Positions 1-9,634 of a stretch of DNA of 45,443 nucleotides are shown in pieces. The position numbers and the translations under genes are program-made. The notes under the pieces are model-generated. The model searched no databases. It worked only from the letters and a program-made list of their open reading frames with translations, and was not told the origin of the DNA. The DNA comes from Glutinoglossum americanum (lineage: Eukaryota > Ascomycota > Geoglossomycetes > Geoglossales > Geoglossaceae). Within the stretch, counting starts at the first letter, position 1. Every line of letters starts with the position of its first letter. Location of the stretch: NCBI GenBank assembly GCA_020080175.1, contig JAGHQL010000200.1:1-45443 (forward strand), read 5' to 3'.

Positions 1-1336
1 CCTGAGGCCGAGACCTCCTTCTTGGCTGAGGCGGACAGGGCACCAATAACAACATAGCCCAAGAAAAAGAGCTTGCACCCAGATAGTATAAACTAAGTGC
101 TTCATGGCAGAGATAGGAAATTATGAAATCACGACAATAGATGTGGAGTGCAGAACGAACGTCCAGACGACTAAGCGCTCTAATGGGCAAAGAAGTTAAA
201 GTTGAAGATAGAAGGATAGATCTGGAGAAGCAACATAAAAGACGAGGAGAGTAGCCTCTTAAGTAGGGATTTGAAGACACAATCCAATAGTAGATCTAGG
301 TGTGATGAGAGTAGAGGAATATCCCCTTTGGAGAAGGATTTCTCGTAATGCTAATCCATCCCCGGACAGTCGCGCTCCAACCATCTGCGCCGCAAACGGT
401 TACTGTTTGAGTACCGGAGCCTTCAATAACTGTGGGACCGGAGGTTATGTGTTGTGGTTAGGATACCGATCAGCTTCCGGTGTTAACAAATGGGCGTGGC
501 CTAAATTGTGTGGCCCCTATTTACTGACACAGGGTCGCCAGCGGGGACTTAACACTCGGAGTATATAGGGTCCCGCGAACACCAATGTACTTAGTTTCTT
601 CTATATACACTACACACTCTCTCTACTCCGTACGGTAGCTAGCTAATACAATTCTTCTACACCGTATGTTCAATAATAACCGTGAGAACAATCTTAAGAG
701 AATTGAGTGCAGGGATAATAGAACGGTGGACTTTCAAAAGGAAAATTAACTTATTCTAATCAAGGTAGACAAGATGACGAGAACAACAGAAAACGAGGTA
801 AGTTAAGATCAAAACCAACACTCCTCAAGCAAGCTCTAACGATGACTTGAGCTCAGCCCAGCTTCCCCATAAAAACCCACACCATTACTTTTTAATCTGG
901 GGCGGAGGCCGTGCTGGGGTTCTTCTTGGCGTTGGGGCGGAACATCTTGAGAGGGGAGAGCATTCCGGGGGACACTGTGGATCCACTACCAGATTAAAGC
1001 ATAAGTGTTTCAGAGCCCTCGACTTCCATCTTAGTTCATCCTTAACCCTTAATCTAATCAACGTACCATCATGTACTGTGAGGCGTTTATACGTGCCGGT
1101 CTGGCACCTCCGCTCTCCTCATCCTCCATCGATATCAATAATTAGAAGTAACGTAACCGACGGTGAGTTTGCCGAACCCCGCGAGTTTGCCGCTCCGCAA
1201 AACACTCCCGAGACCACGCCCGCAACACAACCCCAAAATCAATTCTAGGGCTATGGTCCTAAAATTGTGAATAGATGTTTTGTAGTATATAGATTGCTTA
1301 AAAATAGAATTTGACAGACAATGGACAACAATTGCA
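1..1336. other. Gene-poor leading region
   Basis: I see no supportable gene in this stretch. The open frames at 302-568 (plus) and 847-1248 (plus) are not recognisable, have no clear domain and no convincing splice partners. A short imperfect tandem of about 18 bp is visible near 1163-1198. The left edge of the window gives no telomere-type repeat. The stretch is best read as intergenic sequence leading into the repeat nest that starts at 1337. Confidence 0.5.
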
Positions 1337-1506
1337 TGTACGTAGGACGGCACCATAAGTCTTAAGACTCTTAACTAAATCCCAGTTAAGCGAGTACCTA
1401 CCAACTACAGCACGGTCGGGAGCAGCAGTAGTGAGCTACTTAACTGGAATTTAGTGGGGCGGCACCTAAGCGAAGAGTCTTAAAACTTATGGTGCCGTCC
1501 TATGTA
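1337..1506. mobile_element. MITE-like palindromic element with long terminal inverted repeats
   Basis: The two ends form an inverted repeat of about 36 bp. The left arm (1337-1372) and the reverse complement of the right arm (1471-1506) differ at only two positions and share the core GGACGGCACCATAAGT. A second inverted block lies inside: ACTAAATCCCAGTTAAG near 1374-1390 pairs with CTTAACTGGAATTTAGT near 1439-1455. The element is about 170 bp with no coding capacity, so it fits a MITE or foldback element moved by a transposase elsewhere. A clean target duplication is not obvious; GCA flanks both sides, but this may be chance. Confidence 0.7.
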
Positions 1507-1544
1507 CAGCATGCAAATTTGTGAGATAACCCTAATTTTCCTTC

Positions 1545-2561
1545 CTTGCCCTAGATCTTGTTACCATACCAGCATTTGATGCACTTCTGCTTGGCCCAGC
1601 TGCAAGGACCTTCCTTAGTCTCTGAATATATGGTTCTGATGTTTCAGAGGCCTCAGAATCAGAATTATCAGAAGATATAAGCATCACTCTAAGGCCAATA
1701 TTTTCTGATTAAAGTTAAAATGCTTAAGACTTATTATATGATAAACTAACCTTCTGAGTCTGATACCTGAGCTTCAAATCTAACTCCTGATGCCACTGGA
1801 GGTGTGGACAGTGCTGTAACTTCCCTAACTACCCTTTTACCCTTACTTCTCTTCCTTGTCCCCTCTTTTCCCTTTTTCTTCTTCTTAGTAGTTATCTTAG
1901 CAAGCTATTTTTGTTTTATGTCATACTTCTCAAGAGCTTCATTAATATCATCTTGAGTCATCAATTTAGTATATCCTTGATGTCTCTTGGTCATTCTAAC
2001 CCTGCTCTTATGATAGTTTGCTTTTATATCAAGACACTTTTTTAAAAAAGTAGTCTCATACTTAGCAATGGCTTCCTGTACTTGAGCTTGTATTTCAGAC
2101 TTGTTTAGCTTCTCCAAAGTACTCAATAGAAGCTTCTTGAGGCCATCTTGAAGTACTAACTACTCTGAGTACTTTAATATCTACCAAAATTTATATGACT
2201 ACTTAGAAGTCTTAAGAGCTATAAGTAGTAACTGTGGCTCTTTCTGAGGTATGACGCTCTTGTTCAGTCTACTCTGAACCTTCCTTCTATTATATGAAAC
2301 TAACCTAGTACCTGCCCAAGCTCCTTTGATGTTCTGGAGAGTATATGTACATTCCCTAACTTGTTGAAGTAAGGGGATAAAGTCTTCTCTAGATATAGCT
2401 AGATATCCTCTCTTGAACTATTCAGCAAGCAAGATACTATAATAATGCTATAAAGGACCAAATAGACTAATATCTAGAGGCTAAGTAAGGTAGGTTAAGT
2501 GTGCTGGAAGCATAAATATCAAAATTTAATGCCTTCAAGCAAAGTCAAGAAAGAGGTAATT
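1545..2561 (-). pseudogene. Fot1/pogo-type transposase relic, C-terminal half
   Basis: Reading the minus strand from 2561 down gives the C-terminal part of a Fot1/pogo (Tc1-mariner superfamily) DDE transposase. It includes the family block MLPAHLTYLT-PLDISLFGPL, then ISREDFIPLL, then a stretch like NIKGAWAGTRLVSYNRRKV, followed by a charged Lys/Arg-rich tail (2126-1870) and an acidic Ser/Glu tail to about 1545. Stops fall where the family has Gln, for example after LTYLT and after GPL, and they read TAG, as expected if CAG became TAG by C-to-T change (RIP-like). The N-terminal half and catalytic region are absent; the match ends where the LTR at 2562 begins, so the LTR may have inserted into this copy or truncated it. 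Non-functional. Confidence 0.75.
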
Positions 2562-3022
2562 TGTCATGACTCACAGTCGGTTACCCGGCGAGGCCATTTA
2601 GGCCTCCGCGGCTGGGTAACTAGCTCGGGTTATACAAATGGCGACTCGCCTATATGGCTATATGGATTCCGCAAGCATACATCTTTATTACTTTATGACA
2701 TCTGTTTTATTGTTGAAAGCTTATCGTATATATAAGCAGCTCGCTGGCCTCCTACTAGAGGTCAGCGATCAGTTCCTTTATATCTCCTGCTTACTAGAAT
2801 CAAGTCTTTTCCGTCTACTCTATATTCTAAATTGGGCCGACGTCAAGTCGCCCTGAACCATTGACCATCAAGTCCATCCATTAGTCCTCATACACCTAGA
2901 CGCAGACTAGTCGGCCATCTATCGTCATTGCTGCGGAGTGCAATGTCATACTGTTATCGAATTCCCTAGATCCCTCGACGTCGGAGTGTCTTCATGTTGC
3001 CTTGGCATCAAGAGTTCTTACA
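2562..3022 (-). mobile_element. LTR copy A (solo LTR, minus orientation)
   Basis: A 461-bp unit that on the minus strand begins TGTAAGAACTC and ends GTCATGACA, the TG...CA termini expected of a retrotransposon LTR. It contains a TATATATA-type stretch and a hairpin near 2733-2775. Copy B (3157-3628) is the same unit in the opposite orientation. No retrotransposon coding region lies beside it. The superfamily (Gypsy or Copia) cannot be told from the LTR alone. A fossil, fairly similar to copy B. Confidence 0.7.
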
Positions 3023-3023
3023 G

Positions 3024-3145
3024 CATTGAGTAAAATTTTCAATATACTAAATTGCAGTATCTAGCGCTCAGACCCTATGACAAAGTATGATTCTTTCCGG
3101 TTAGCTTCATGAGCTCTGTTATAGGTCTGAACCTACTAAAGTAAT
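3024..3145. repeat. 122-bp palindromic repeat, copy 1
   Basis: This block recurs in direct orientation at 4453-4573 with most positions conserved, starting CATT(G/A)A and ending CTAAAGTAAT. Inside, an inverted repeat is visible: GCTCAGACCCTATGACA on the left and TGTTATAGGTCTGAACC on the right, around a centre near TTCATGAGCTCTGT. This suggests a small non-autonomous DNA element (MITE) plus shared flank. It sits exactly between the oppositely oriented LTR copies A and B. Confidence 0.6.
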
Positions 3146-3156
3146 TGTAAGAACTC

Positions 3157-3628
3157 TGTAAGAACTCTCGATGCCAAGGCGACACGAAGACACTCCGACG
3201 TCGAGGGATCTAGGGGGTTCGATAACAGTGTGACATTGCACCCTGCAGCGATGATGATGGTTGGCCGACTGGTCTGCGTCTAGGTAAAGCCTAAATGTAC
3301 GAGGACTAATGGATGGACTTGATGGTCGATGGTTTAGGGCGACTTGACGTCGACCCGGTTTAGAATGTAGAGTAGACGGAATAGACTTGATTCTAATGAA
3401 CAGGAGATATAGAAGAACTGATTGCTGACCTCCAGCAGGAGGCCAGCGAGCCGCTTATATACACGATGGGCATTTAATAATGAAACAGACGTCATAAAGT
3501 AATAAGGATGTACGCTTGCGGAATCCATATAACCATATAGGCGAGTCGCCGTTTGTGTAACCCGAGCTAGTTACTCGGCTGCGGAGGCCTAAATGGCCTC
3601 GCCGGGTAACCGACTGCGGGTCATGACA
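3157..3628 (+). mobile_element. LTR copy B (plus orientation)
   Basis: The same LTR family as copy A, here on the plus strand, running from TGTAAGAACTCTCG to GGGTCATGACA (472 bp). The first 11 bases are doubled (3146-3156 and 3157-3167). It contains a TATATACA-type stretch near 3456 and the family hairpin (GCTGACCTCCAGCAGGAGGCCAGCG). No internal retrotransposon genes are adjacent. It abuts the more diverged copy C directly. Confidence 0.7.
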
Positions 3629-4054
3629 AACTCTCAATATCAAGGCAATACGAAGGTACTCTAATATTGAGGGTTCTAAGAAGGTTCAGTAACAGTGTAA
3701 TGTAGTACTGCATAGTGACAATGATAGCTAGCCGCCTGGCCTATGTGTAGATAAGACTTAGATATATAAGGATTAATGAGTTAACTCAATAGTTTGAGGA
3801 TGACTATACGTCGGTCTGACTTCGAATGTATGGCAGGCGGGATAGACTTGATTCTAGCAGGTAAGAAATATAAAAAACTAATCACTAACCTCTAAGCGGA
3901 AGGCTAGCGGGTCATATATATATACGACGGCAAACATATAATAGCTGGGAGATTGTATTGTATATGGATAAGATGTTATCGATATCACATGAGCTGATTA
4001 CCTAGCTACGGAAGTTCAGAGGCTTCATCAGGTAACTAACCACAAGTTATGATA
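3629..4054 (+). mobile_element. LTR copy C (plus orientation, older and decayed)
   Basis: Alignable by eye to copy B over its whole length, from AACTCTCAATATCAAGG to AAGTTATGATA, but much more diverged and richer in A and T, as expected for an older, RIP-affected copy. It follows copy B with no gap, giving a tandem LTR-LTR arrangement without an internal region. A fossil; relative age only (older than A and B) can be inferred. Confidence 0.6.
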
Positions 4055-4452
4055 GTAATATTATTATCACTTTAGTAAGCTTAGGCCCTCAGTTCAATAC
4101 AGCATACTAAGTTCAATATAGTATTACTCTTACAGAGAACCTGAGTACTAGATGCAACATTAGTAAGTATCATTAGAAAATTTAGTTGAGATATTGTATA
4201 AGTTTATTGAGTTCAAAATAAGTAGTAAACTAGTAATAATATATTATAAAGTAGTTCAACAAGACCCTAAATATTCTTATTATTAAGATACTTAAATATA
4301 ATAGATTGTACAATATCTATAAATTAGTTTAACTAGAATTTAATAAGGCAAAGCCTAAGTATGATCCTATATTACTTAAGAAAAAGCTCTTTAAACTAGC
4401 AATAGAGAATACTTTTCTAGTATCTAATATATGCTTACAAAATATTTCTTAA
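4055..4452. other. AT-rich degenerate stretch
   Basis: Very AT-rich sequence dense in stop codons in all frames, lying between LTR copy C and the second 122-bp repeat. It probably derives from a transposable element mutated beyond recognition; I cannot name a family. No gene is supported. Confidence 0.45.
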
Positions 4453-4573
4453 CATTAAATGAAATTTTCAATACACTAAACTACGGTATTTAGCGCTCAG
4501 ACCCTATAACAGAGCATGACTCCTTCTGGTTAGCTTCATGAGCTCTGTCACAGGCCTGAGTCTGCTAAAGTAA
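4453..4573. repeat. 122-bp palindromic repeat, copy 2
   Basis: Direct repeat of the block at 3024-3145. The internal inverted repeat is clearer here: CTCAGACCCTATAACAGAGCATGA pairs imperfectly with TTCATGAGCTCTGTCACAGGCCTGAG. No coding potential. Likely a MITE with TTTAGC-type ends (TTTAGCGCTCAG left; reverse complement of right end TTTAGCAGACTCAG). Confidence 0.6.
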
Positions 4574-5358
4574 TATTATTAAAATTATCTCAAACTTCAG
4601 TTCTTGAGAAAGGAAAAAAGCAAGCCTCCGCTGCTAGTGGGATTCTAAGCTGCTAAAGTGAAGGCCCAGTCAAATTGATATATACCATACCAAAATTAAG
4701 CAAAATCAGACTAAAATAGAACACGTTGATATGAATTCAATGGTAGTTCCTTTAGCACAAGAAGTTTTGCTTCTTTTTCTACCTGTAGACTGAAACCCGA
4801 CATAGTCTTAATATTTTCAGCTACTTTTGGGGGCATCTTAGTACCAGAGTTGCAGTGCTGCAGCAACGATGGTTCGAAACTTTATGGCGCAATATGTACA
4901 GTACAAATGAGTCCGACTCGGTCCTGCTTGTAAGCGTGCTTTGTGACTTCGTGTGTGTTCGAGCATCACTAATGTTAATCGCACCTACCGTTCGGTTGGT
5001 AGACGGCCTCGCTCCTCGCTCCTCGCTGCGGCATCGACAGGTAACATTGGTATCTCCTCGCTCTTCTTTTGAAAAATTGGTTGTCTGCAAGTCTCTCTCG
5101 GAGCCAGGTTCAGCTTTCGTGGGGGTCAGGAAGCAGCTCACGGACAAGACGTGGGAATTTGGCCCGCCTCTAAAGTGCCACCGATTTGCGGTCGCCTTTC
5201 ACAGTGAAAATATATTTACATTGTGGATTCACGCTGGAAGGGACCTCGATGCTCGGCCGCTAGTGGTAAGCCTTATCAAGCGGAGAGGGTGGGATGCAGG
5301 CCAATCATGCCTGCTGCCATCTGCGGGTCGCTGACCTTGCGCTGTGCATAACAAACGT

Positions 5359-5550
5359 GCTCTAAATGCTAGGATATATTCGTCCCTAGGAAAAGCATCG
5401 TACTATGTACCTAGCACTACGTGGTATGTGGACATTCGGCCCCCACCGGTTGTGCATCCACGCGATCCTTGCGAATACCCTAGGAAATTTGTTGTGATGG
5501 ACAATAGTTCACCCCTAGTGGTGAGTACGCGCTCTAAATGCTAGGATATA
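5359..5550 (+). repeat. 20-bp direct repeat pair upstream of the KP4-like gene
   Basis: GCTCTAAATGCTAGGATATA occurs exactly twice, at 5359-5378 and 5531-5550, 172 bp apart and within 420 bp upstream of the ATG at 5776. The position suggests either a regulatory element or the trace of a small duplication. Confidence 0.5.
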
Positions 5551-5594
5551 CATAGTATCCGGGGAGAGTACATACATGCGCGGTAGCTGCCGTG

Positions 5595-5600
5595 TATAAA
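5595..5600 (+). promoter_or_regulatory. Probable TATA box of the KP4-like gene
   Basis: TATAAA within CGTGTATAAAAGC, about 180 bp upstream of the start codon at 5776. It is the only good TATA match in this upstream region. Fungal genes for strongly induced secreted proteins often carry such a box. The leader length this implies is plausible; no transcript data are available. Confidence 0.45.
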
Positions 5601-5775
5601 AGCAACATATCTTCCCGCTTCAAGAGAATCTCCGTCCCTATAGCCTAAACCAATCACCCCAAGGTAATCCGCAAGATGTCCTTGTTTTGGGGGGCATCCA
5701 CTAACAGTATAGTGGCTTGGATCATAGTCGATATATCCAGTCAGGCTCATACCGGTTCCAAACTCTACCTACATA

Positions 5776-6192
5776 ATGCGCATCACAACCACCGCCTGCC
5801 TCCTCGCAGGCCTCCAATTCGGCGGTCTCGTACAGGCCTTGGGAATCAATTGCTTCGGCAGCAACTATTGCTTGTCAGCCCAATCAAATATACCCCAGAA
5901 GATCCGAGGCTACATGAACAACATCGATCCCAACCGCTGGTACAGCAATGGAGAGTATATCGCATGTGTACGCGAGCCGCAGGCTGGTGGAGCAATCTGC
6001 GCGTTTTTGCAGTTCACGGGCGGCGCACCTGGCCGGAACATCCCGAACCTGGCCCAGTTCATCGTTGATCACGGGTGCACCAAATGCGGGAGCGTACCGT
6101 ACTTCTACCCAAGCGACAACAACGTCAACGATGGGGAGTTGACTATCAATTTTGTCTCCGGCAATGGGTGTGGGTATAGTGGGCTTTGCTGA
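5776..6192 (+). CDS. KP4-like killer-toxin family small secreted protein
   Basis: A 138-residue single-exon protein that looks whole. The first 21 residues (MRITTTACLLAGLQFGGLVQA) are a good signal peptide with a cleavage site after Ala-21. The mature part starts LGINC, exactly as in KP4-type proteins, and carries the family blocks FIVDHGCTKCGSVPYFY and GELTINFV near the C-terminus. Eight cysteines are visible in the mature part; classic KP4 has ten, so the disulfide pattern may differ. KP4 was first described from a Ustilago dsRNA virus, and chromosomal homologues are known in many ascomycetes, where they act as secreted antifungal or plant-active proteins. The target of this one is unknown. 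A TATA box and a direct repeat lie upstream. It stands alone, with repeats on its left and a long gene-poor stretch on its right. Confidence 0.85.
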   Translation: MRITTTACLLAGLQFGGLVQALGINCFGSNYCLSAQSNIPQKIRGYMNNIDPNRWYSNGEYIACVREPQAGGAICAFLQFTGGAPGRNIPNLAQFIVDHGCTKCGSVPYFYPSDNNVNDGELTINFVSGNGCGYSGLC

Positions 6193-6596
6193 TTCAACGG
6201 CGGCTCGTGCAGTTGGGTCGAGGGGATGGGAGCTGGATAAATTGATTGGGGGAAGTCGAGTATTGCGTCCAATATCTGTAGCTAATTTACGGCCGGGATG
6301 TTGTTATGGTGTGCTAGGCCGCCAACGGCCACTTACATCTGTACCTCTCAAGGTGTGAAGCTTATCAGCTGAGCATATTCGCCACGGTTTATTGGACGTC
6401 GACAAAAATTGTGGAGAGACACGAAGACACCTATCACTAAAAATATTTCTACAGTCAGCACTAAGAGACGAATCATGCGCCGCCTTATTAGAAATTTGAC
6501 AAGCCGGCGGTCGGCAGACGGCCAAAACACATCCAGTCTTTCCTCTATACAATCAAGTGGGCCATCCTCAGAAGAGCCATAAGATGTGTCTACCCC

Positions 6597-6641
<45 letters not shown>
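6597..6641 (+). repeat. (CAA)n microsatellite
   Basis: An uninterrupted run of about 15 CAA/AAC trinucleotides. In one frame it would read as polyasparagine within a 60-codon open frame, but nothing else supports coding there. Confidence 0.95.
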
Positions 6642-7001
6642 CCAGGAAACCCACCGCGCAAGCCCTAATTAGAGATTTTTTAAAATTGTGTAGTTCTGGG
6701 GAAAAGGCTGATAGATCACCTAGTAAACCTAGTAACTAGGACCTAGCTATCAAGCAAAAAGGGGGTTTTGCTCCCGGCAATGGGTCTGGCCCGCAGGAGG
6801 TGCAAACTAGTCGCCGCGGGTATCTGTTGTTGTTGGGGTGCTAAACGACCGCCAAGGCCTCCGTTGGTGGAACCGCGGACAAAGCCCTCCGCGTGGGGGG
6901 AACACGCCAATCTCGGCACCGAACTTTTCCCCAGCTCCCAGCAAGAAACCGAACCCCGCCAATGGCGGGTGAGTGCAGGGCGATTTCTATCGTCTGGTGT
7001 T

Positions 7002-7046
7002 GCCAAGATAACAGTATACTGCAGCCAGCTCACCCCAACTTCCACC
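7002..7046 (+). repeat. Shared box, copy 1 (matches kinase 5' region)
   Basis: GCCAAGATAACAGTATACTG through CCAACTTCCACC is almost identical to the reverse complement of 9635-9682. The only difference I see is an AAC triplet present in the other copy. Sequence on either side does not match clearly. Confidence 0.8.
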
Positions 7047-7700
7047 CCGTTTTGGCAAGTGAGCACGCCGCCCTGTGCTCACGCGGGCGGGCTGAGCCGG
7101 TGACTTTCCTTTCCCACCCGCCTTCACGCCTGTACCCTATTTGACTTCAGACGCTGCAGGCATCTAGCCATTTAACTAACGCCAAAGCCTTTGGTAGTAG
7201 ATTGGGATTGTGACCAATGAGGCACCGTTCATTTACTCCTAGTAGGTGTAACGGTCGGGGGCCGGAACTCGCGCATGACCGCCAACTGGGCCAAAGGACC
7301 ACAGTGCTAGCCGACAGGCTAGCACGCTCCGGCACCGTACCTATATACTCACGACCGTAACCTGCCGGCACCCCGCCGGCCGTTACAGTAGGGATGTCCC
7401 AGCAAGTACCTTCATGCATTTTCGCCGGGCTTCCCCTCTAGCATGATCTAGGCTGGGAGTGTAGTATGAATTATGCTTTCCGTGTCCATGAAGTTAAATA
7501 GGAGCCGGGCGACCCAATTGCTTCCTGATTTTCACAATCCGAAGGCCTTGACCTGAATCAACTTTTCGGTTTAGGAATCGTATTTTACCGGTTTTTATCA
7601 GACATGGTGGGTCATCACTTTCTCTCAAGCTTGTCTGTTATCTCAATATCTAATATAGTTCATAGAAGGCTTCTGCAATTTCTCTATTAATTCCCTGCTC

Positions 7701-8348
7701 ATGGCGACAGTGTCTGTGCTGTATAACACCCTGCCTTCACTGGGGGATGCCGAGAAACGGTTCCTAGATCGCGAGAAGGTGTTCGCTATTGTAAGAAACC
7801 TTCTTGCCATGTACGAGAATGCCTTCGGCCTCTGTCTCGTCCATGCGCACTGCACCCTAGCTGAAGACGAGATAATGCTCGCCAGAGACAACATTTCACA
7901 GCCAGAGAATGTGTCTTCCTTGAAGGAGTACTATCCGGAACGCTGGCTTCCTAGCGGGGAGGCATATGAGTTCACCACAAGGCCCACAATCTCGCCGCCA
8001 GCCGATCTCATAAAGGCATTCAACGACCTTACTTCCCATATTGGTGTCCTAGGCCTATACTATATCAACGGCCAAGACGAAGGCAAAATGGTTGAACACC
8101 GAGGGACGCAAAAATATCTTGAACCCATTGACAGATACCAACGAAGCTCGAGCAGTCAATCACATCGAAACAGCGTGGAATCTTGGCAAAGGTGATCCTG
8201 TCACTATGGCATGCGTGATTGTGTGTGACTCAAGGACTTCTCGAGGTGGTGCAGTGCACAAGGGTATGCATGCATTAAACATGTGCTCAAAAATTTGTAA
8301 TGTTACTGATATCTGATAAAAGGCACGAAATCTCACCTTGATCAATGA
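7701..8348 (+). pseudogene. Unrecognised protein gene with an apparent frameshift
   Basis: An open frame starts at ATG 7701 and runs well past 8090. The likely continuation is in another frame (LNTEGRKNILNPLTDTNEAR, then WNLGKGDPVTMACVI) beginning near 8092. No GT-AG pair fits between them, so a small indel around 8088-8100 is the simplest reading. The second part ends in a good intron (8264-8322, GTATGC...AAAAG) and a last exon 8323-8348 ending HKGTKSHLDQ. A whole version would be about 195 residues. I recall similar uncharacterised proteins in Eurotiomycetes but cannot give a function. No signal peptide or membrane segment. It converges on the kinase-like gene with a gap of 254 bp. A sequencing error in an intact gene is the alternative to a pseudogene. 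Confidence 0.6.
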
Positions 8349-8602
8349 GTTATTCGGAGCTAGATTGCCGGAGAAAGGTTCAGGCAGAGTCGGCCATCTT
8401 TCATTTCTATCCCTCACGCAACTTCCCCTCCCACTGCAAATACTGCACTGTCATTTACGACTATGTATCTTATGATTATATGACCAGAGCTTTCTGAATT
8501 TTTATTGAAGGAACTATTTATCACCTGCAGAAATGCGGACTCTAGTGAAAATCCAGGTAATGGTTCCATGTGAGCCTTCCCTTCCTAACACTTGCAAAGT
8601 GC

Positions 8603-9619
8603 TCATTTGATCTTCCCGGAGTTGGCCACATTAATTCCGTCAATCATAATACACAACTCTTCCAGACTTGGGCGCTCGTGAGGTAATTCGCGGGTACAGG
8701 CTTCCACGATCCCACTAAGGGGAGGAGGGACAGGCCATTCCACAAGATTTGTGATTGGGGCATTTCCATATACCATACCTTTTATCATATGACCTAGGTC
8801 ATAGATATCCGACTTCTCGGTCCAACCAGCGTCCAAAATAGGCTGGCGGGAAACCTCAGGCGCCAGGCGATTCCCCCATTGTCCCTCAAGATCGCAGATA
8901 AGTATGTTAGTATTGTCAGGAGAGAAGAGCAAATTGTCGATGCGCAGATCGCGATGAACAATTCCAAGCGAATGAAGAGATCGAAGGCCAGAAATTAACT
9001 GCAGGATCCAGCTTTTATAGATGTCGAGGGTTCTAACAAATGCCAAAACGTATCGGGACTTAAATTTCTCGAATACTAGTTCGTCATTCGACGACCGTCC
9101 GAGCAGTCGGATGATATAAGGCGAGATTGGCACTCCTGGACAGGAGCCTCCTTGACATTTGAGCAGGTTCCTGATCTCGCTTTCGTATTTTCCCTTCTTG
9201 ACGAAATGTTTGTCAGGGTCGACTTCAACCATGGGAAGCGAAGCAAGAACTGCGGCAAGATCTTCCGAGGTGTCCTCCTCACACGGCGGTGGCGGTTTTG
9301 GTGCATCTGCAAGACGACGAATTTGGTCACCGATAATCTCGTGGTCGCCGTCTAAAATCGGCAGATCTCGACGTAGACGAAGTATATCGCCAGAAAGCGT
9401 ACCGGGAATGTCAGCCAGCCGGATGCACTGGCCTTGAGGGCTGCCGTCCTCGTACCAGTATGTGTGGTACACAAGGTCTTCAACCACATCTATGCTTTGT
9501 TCGACCACGGGTCGCCCAGCTGGTGGGACTAGGCGAGCACTATCCCGCACATTTTGATAGTCGGCTCGAAGATGTAATACCGCCTGGGCAAAGGCATCGT
9601 TCGGGACAGTGTGGCTCAT
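8603..9619 (-). CDS. Degenerate protein kinase-like protein
   Basis: A 338-residue single-exon protein read from ATG 9619; the frame stays open upstream to ATG 9793 (396 residues). The first 130 residues match no domain I know. The kinase-like part has IVHRDLRIDNLL (HRD at 222-224), CDLEGQWG in place of DFG (Asp-243 kept), LAPE (253-255), the helix-F motif EKSDIYDLG and a final RPSLEEL. I see no glycine-rich loop, and the ATP-binding lysine is uncertain (KKGKYESEIRNLL near 141-153 may hold Lys and the helix-C Glu). It could be a weak kinase or a pseudokinase. In fungi such divergent kinases are often found near NLR genes; here the NLR lies 6 kb away. Start 9619 is preferred because the upstream part lies in a shared box and hairpin, but both starts are possible. 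Confidence 0.75.
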   Translation of the reverse strand: MSHTVPNDAFAQAVLHLRADYQNVRDSARLVPPAGRPVVEQSIDVVEDLVYHTYWYEDGSPQGQCIRLADIPGTLSGDILRLRRDLPILDGDHEIIGDQIRRLADAPKPPPPCEEDTSEDLAAVLASLPMVEVDPDKHFVKKGKYESEIRNLLKCQGGSCPGVPISPYIIRLLGRSSNDELVFEKFKSRYVLAFVRTLDIYKSWILQLISGLRSLHSLGIVHRDLRIDNLLFSPDNTNILICDLEGQWGNRLAPEVSRQPILDAGWTEKSDIYDLGHMIKGMVYGNAPITNLVEWPVPPPLSGIVEACTRELPHERPSLEELCIMIDGINVANSGKIK

Positions 9620-9634
9620 TGAGGGCCAGCTAGA

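Larger units (their letters stand above)
4574..5775. other. Intergenic stretch upstream of the KP4-like gene
   Basis: No gene is supported. A 159-codon open frame at 4855-5334 (plus) overlaps a 108-codon one on the opposite strand; neither is recognisable. The distal part (from about 5340) carries a direct repeat and a TATA box listed separately and probably serves as promoter of the gene at 5776. Confidence 0.4.
6193..7700. other. Gene-poor stretch between the KP4-like gene and the gene at 7701
   Basis: No supported gene. It holds a CAA microsatellite (6597-6641) and a GC-rich part (about 6760-7420) that includes a box shared with the 5' region of the kinase-like gene (7002-7046). A 111-codon open frame covers the shared box at 6768-7103 but has no recognisable domain; it may be the remnant of a duplicated kinase 5' region. 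Confidence 0.4.

Noticed and set aside
4855-5334. 159-codon open frame left of the KP4-like gene
   Set aside because: No recognisable domain, overlapped by a 108-codon frame on the other strand, no splice partners, and next to decayed repeats.
5776-6192. KP4-like gene as an integrated virus copy
   Set aside because: KP4 is named after a virus-borne toxin, but chromosomal homologues are common in ascomycetes and no viral sequence flanks this gene.
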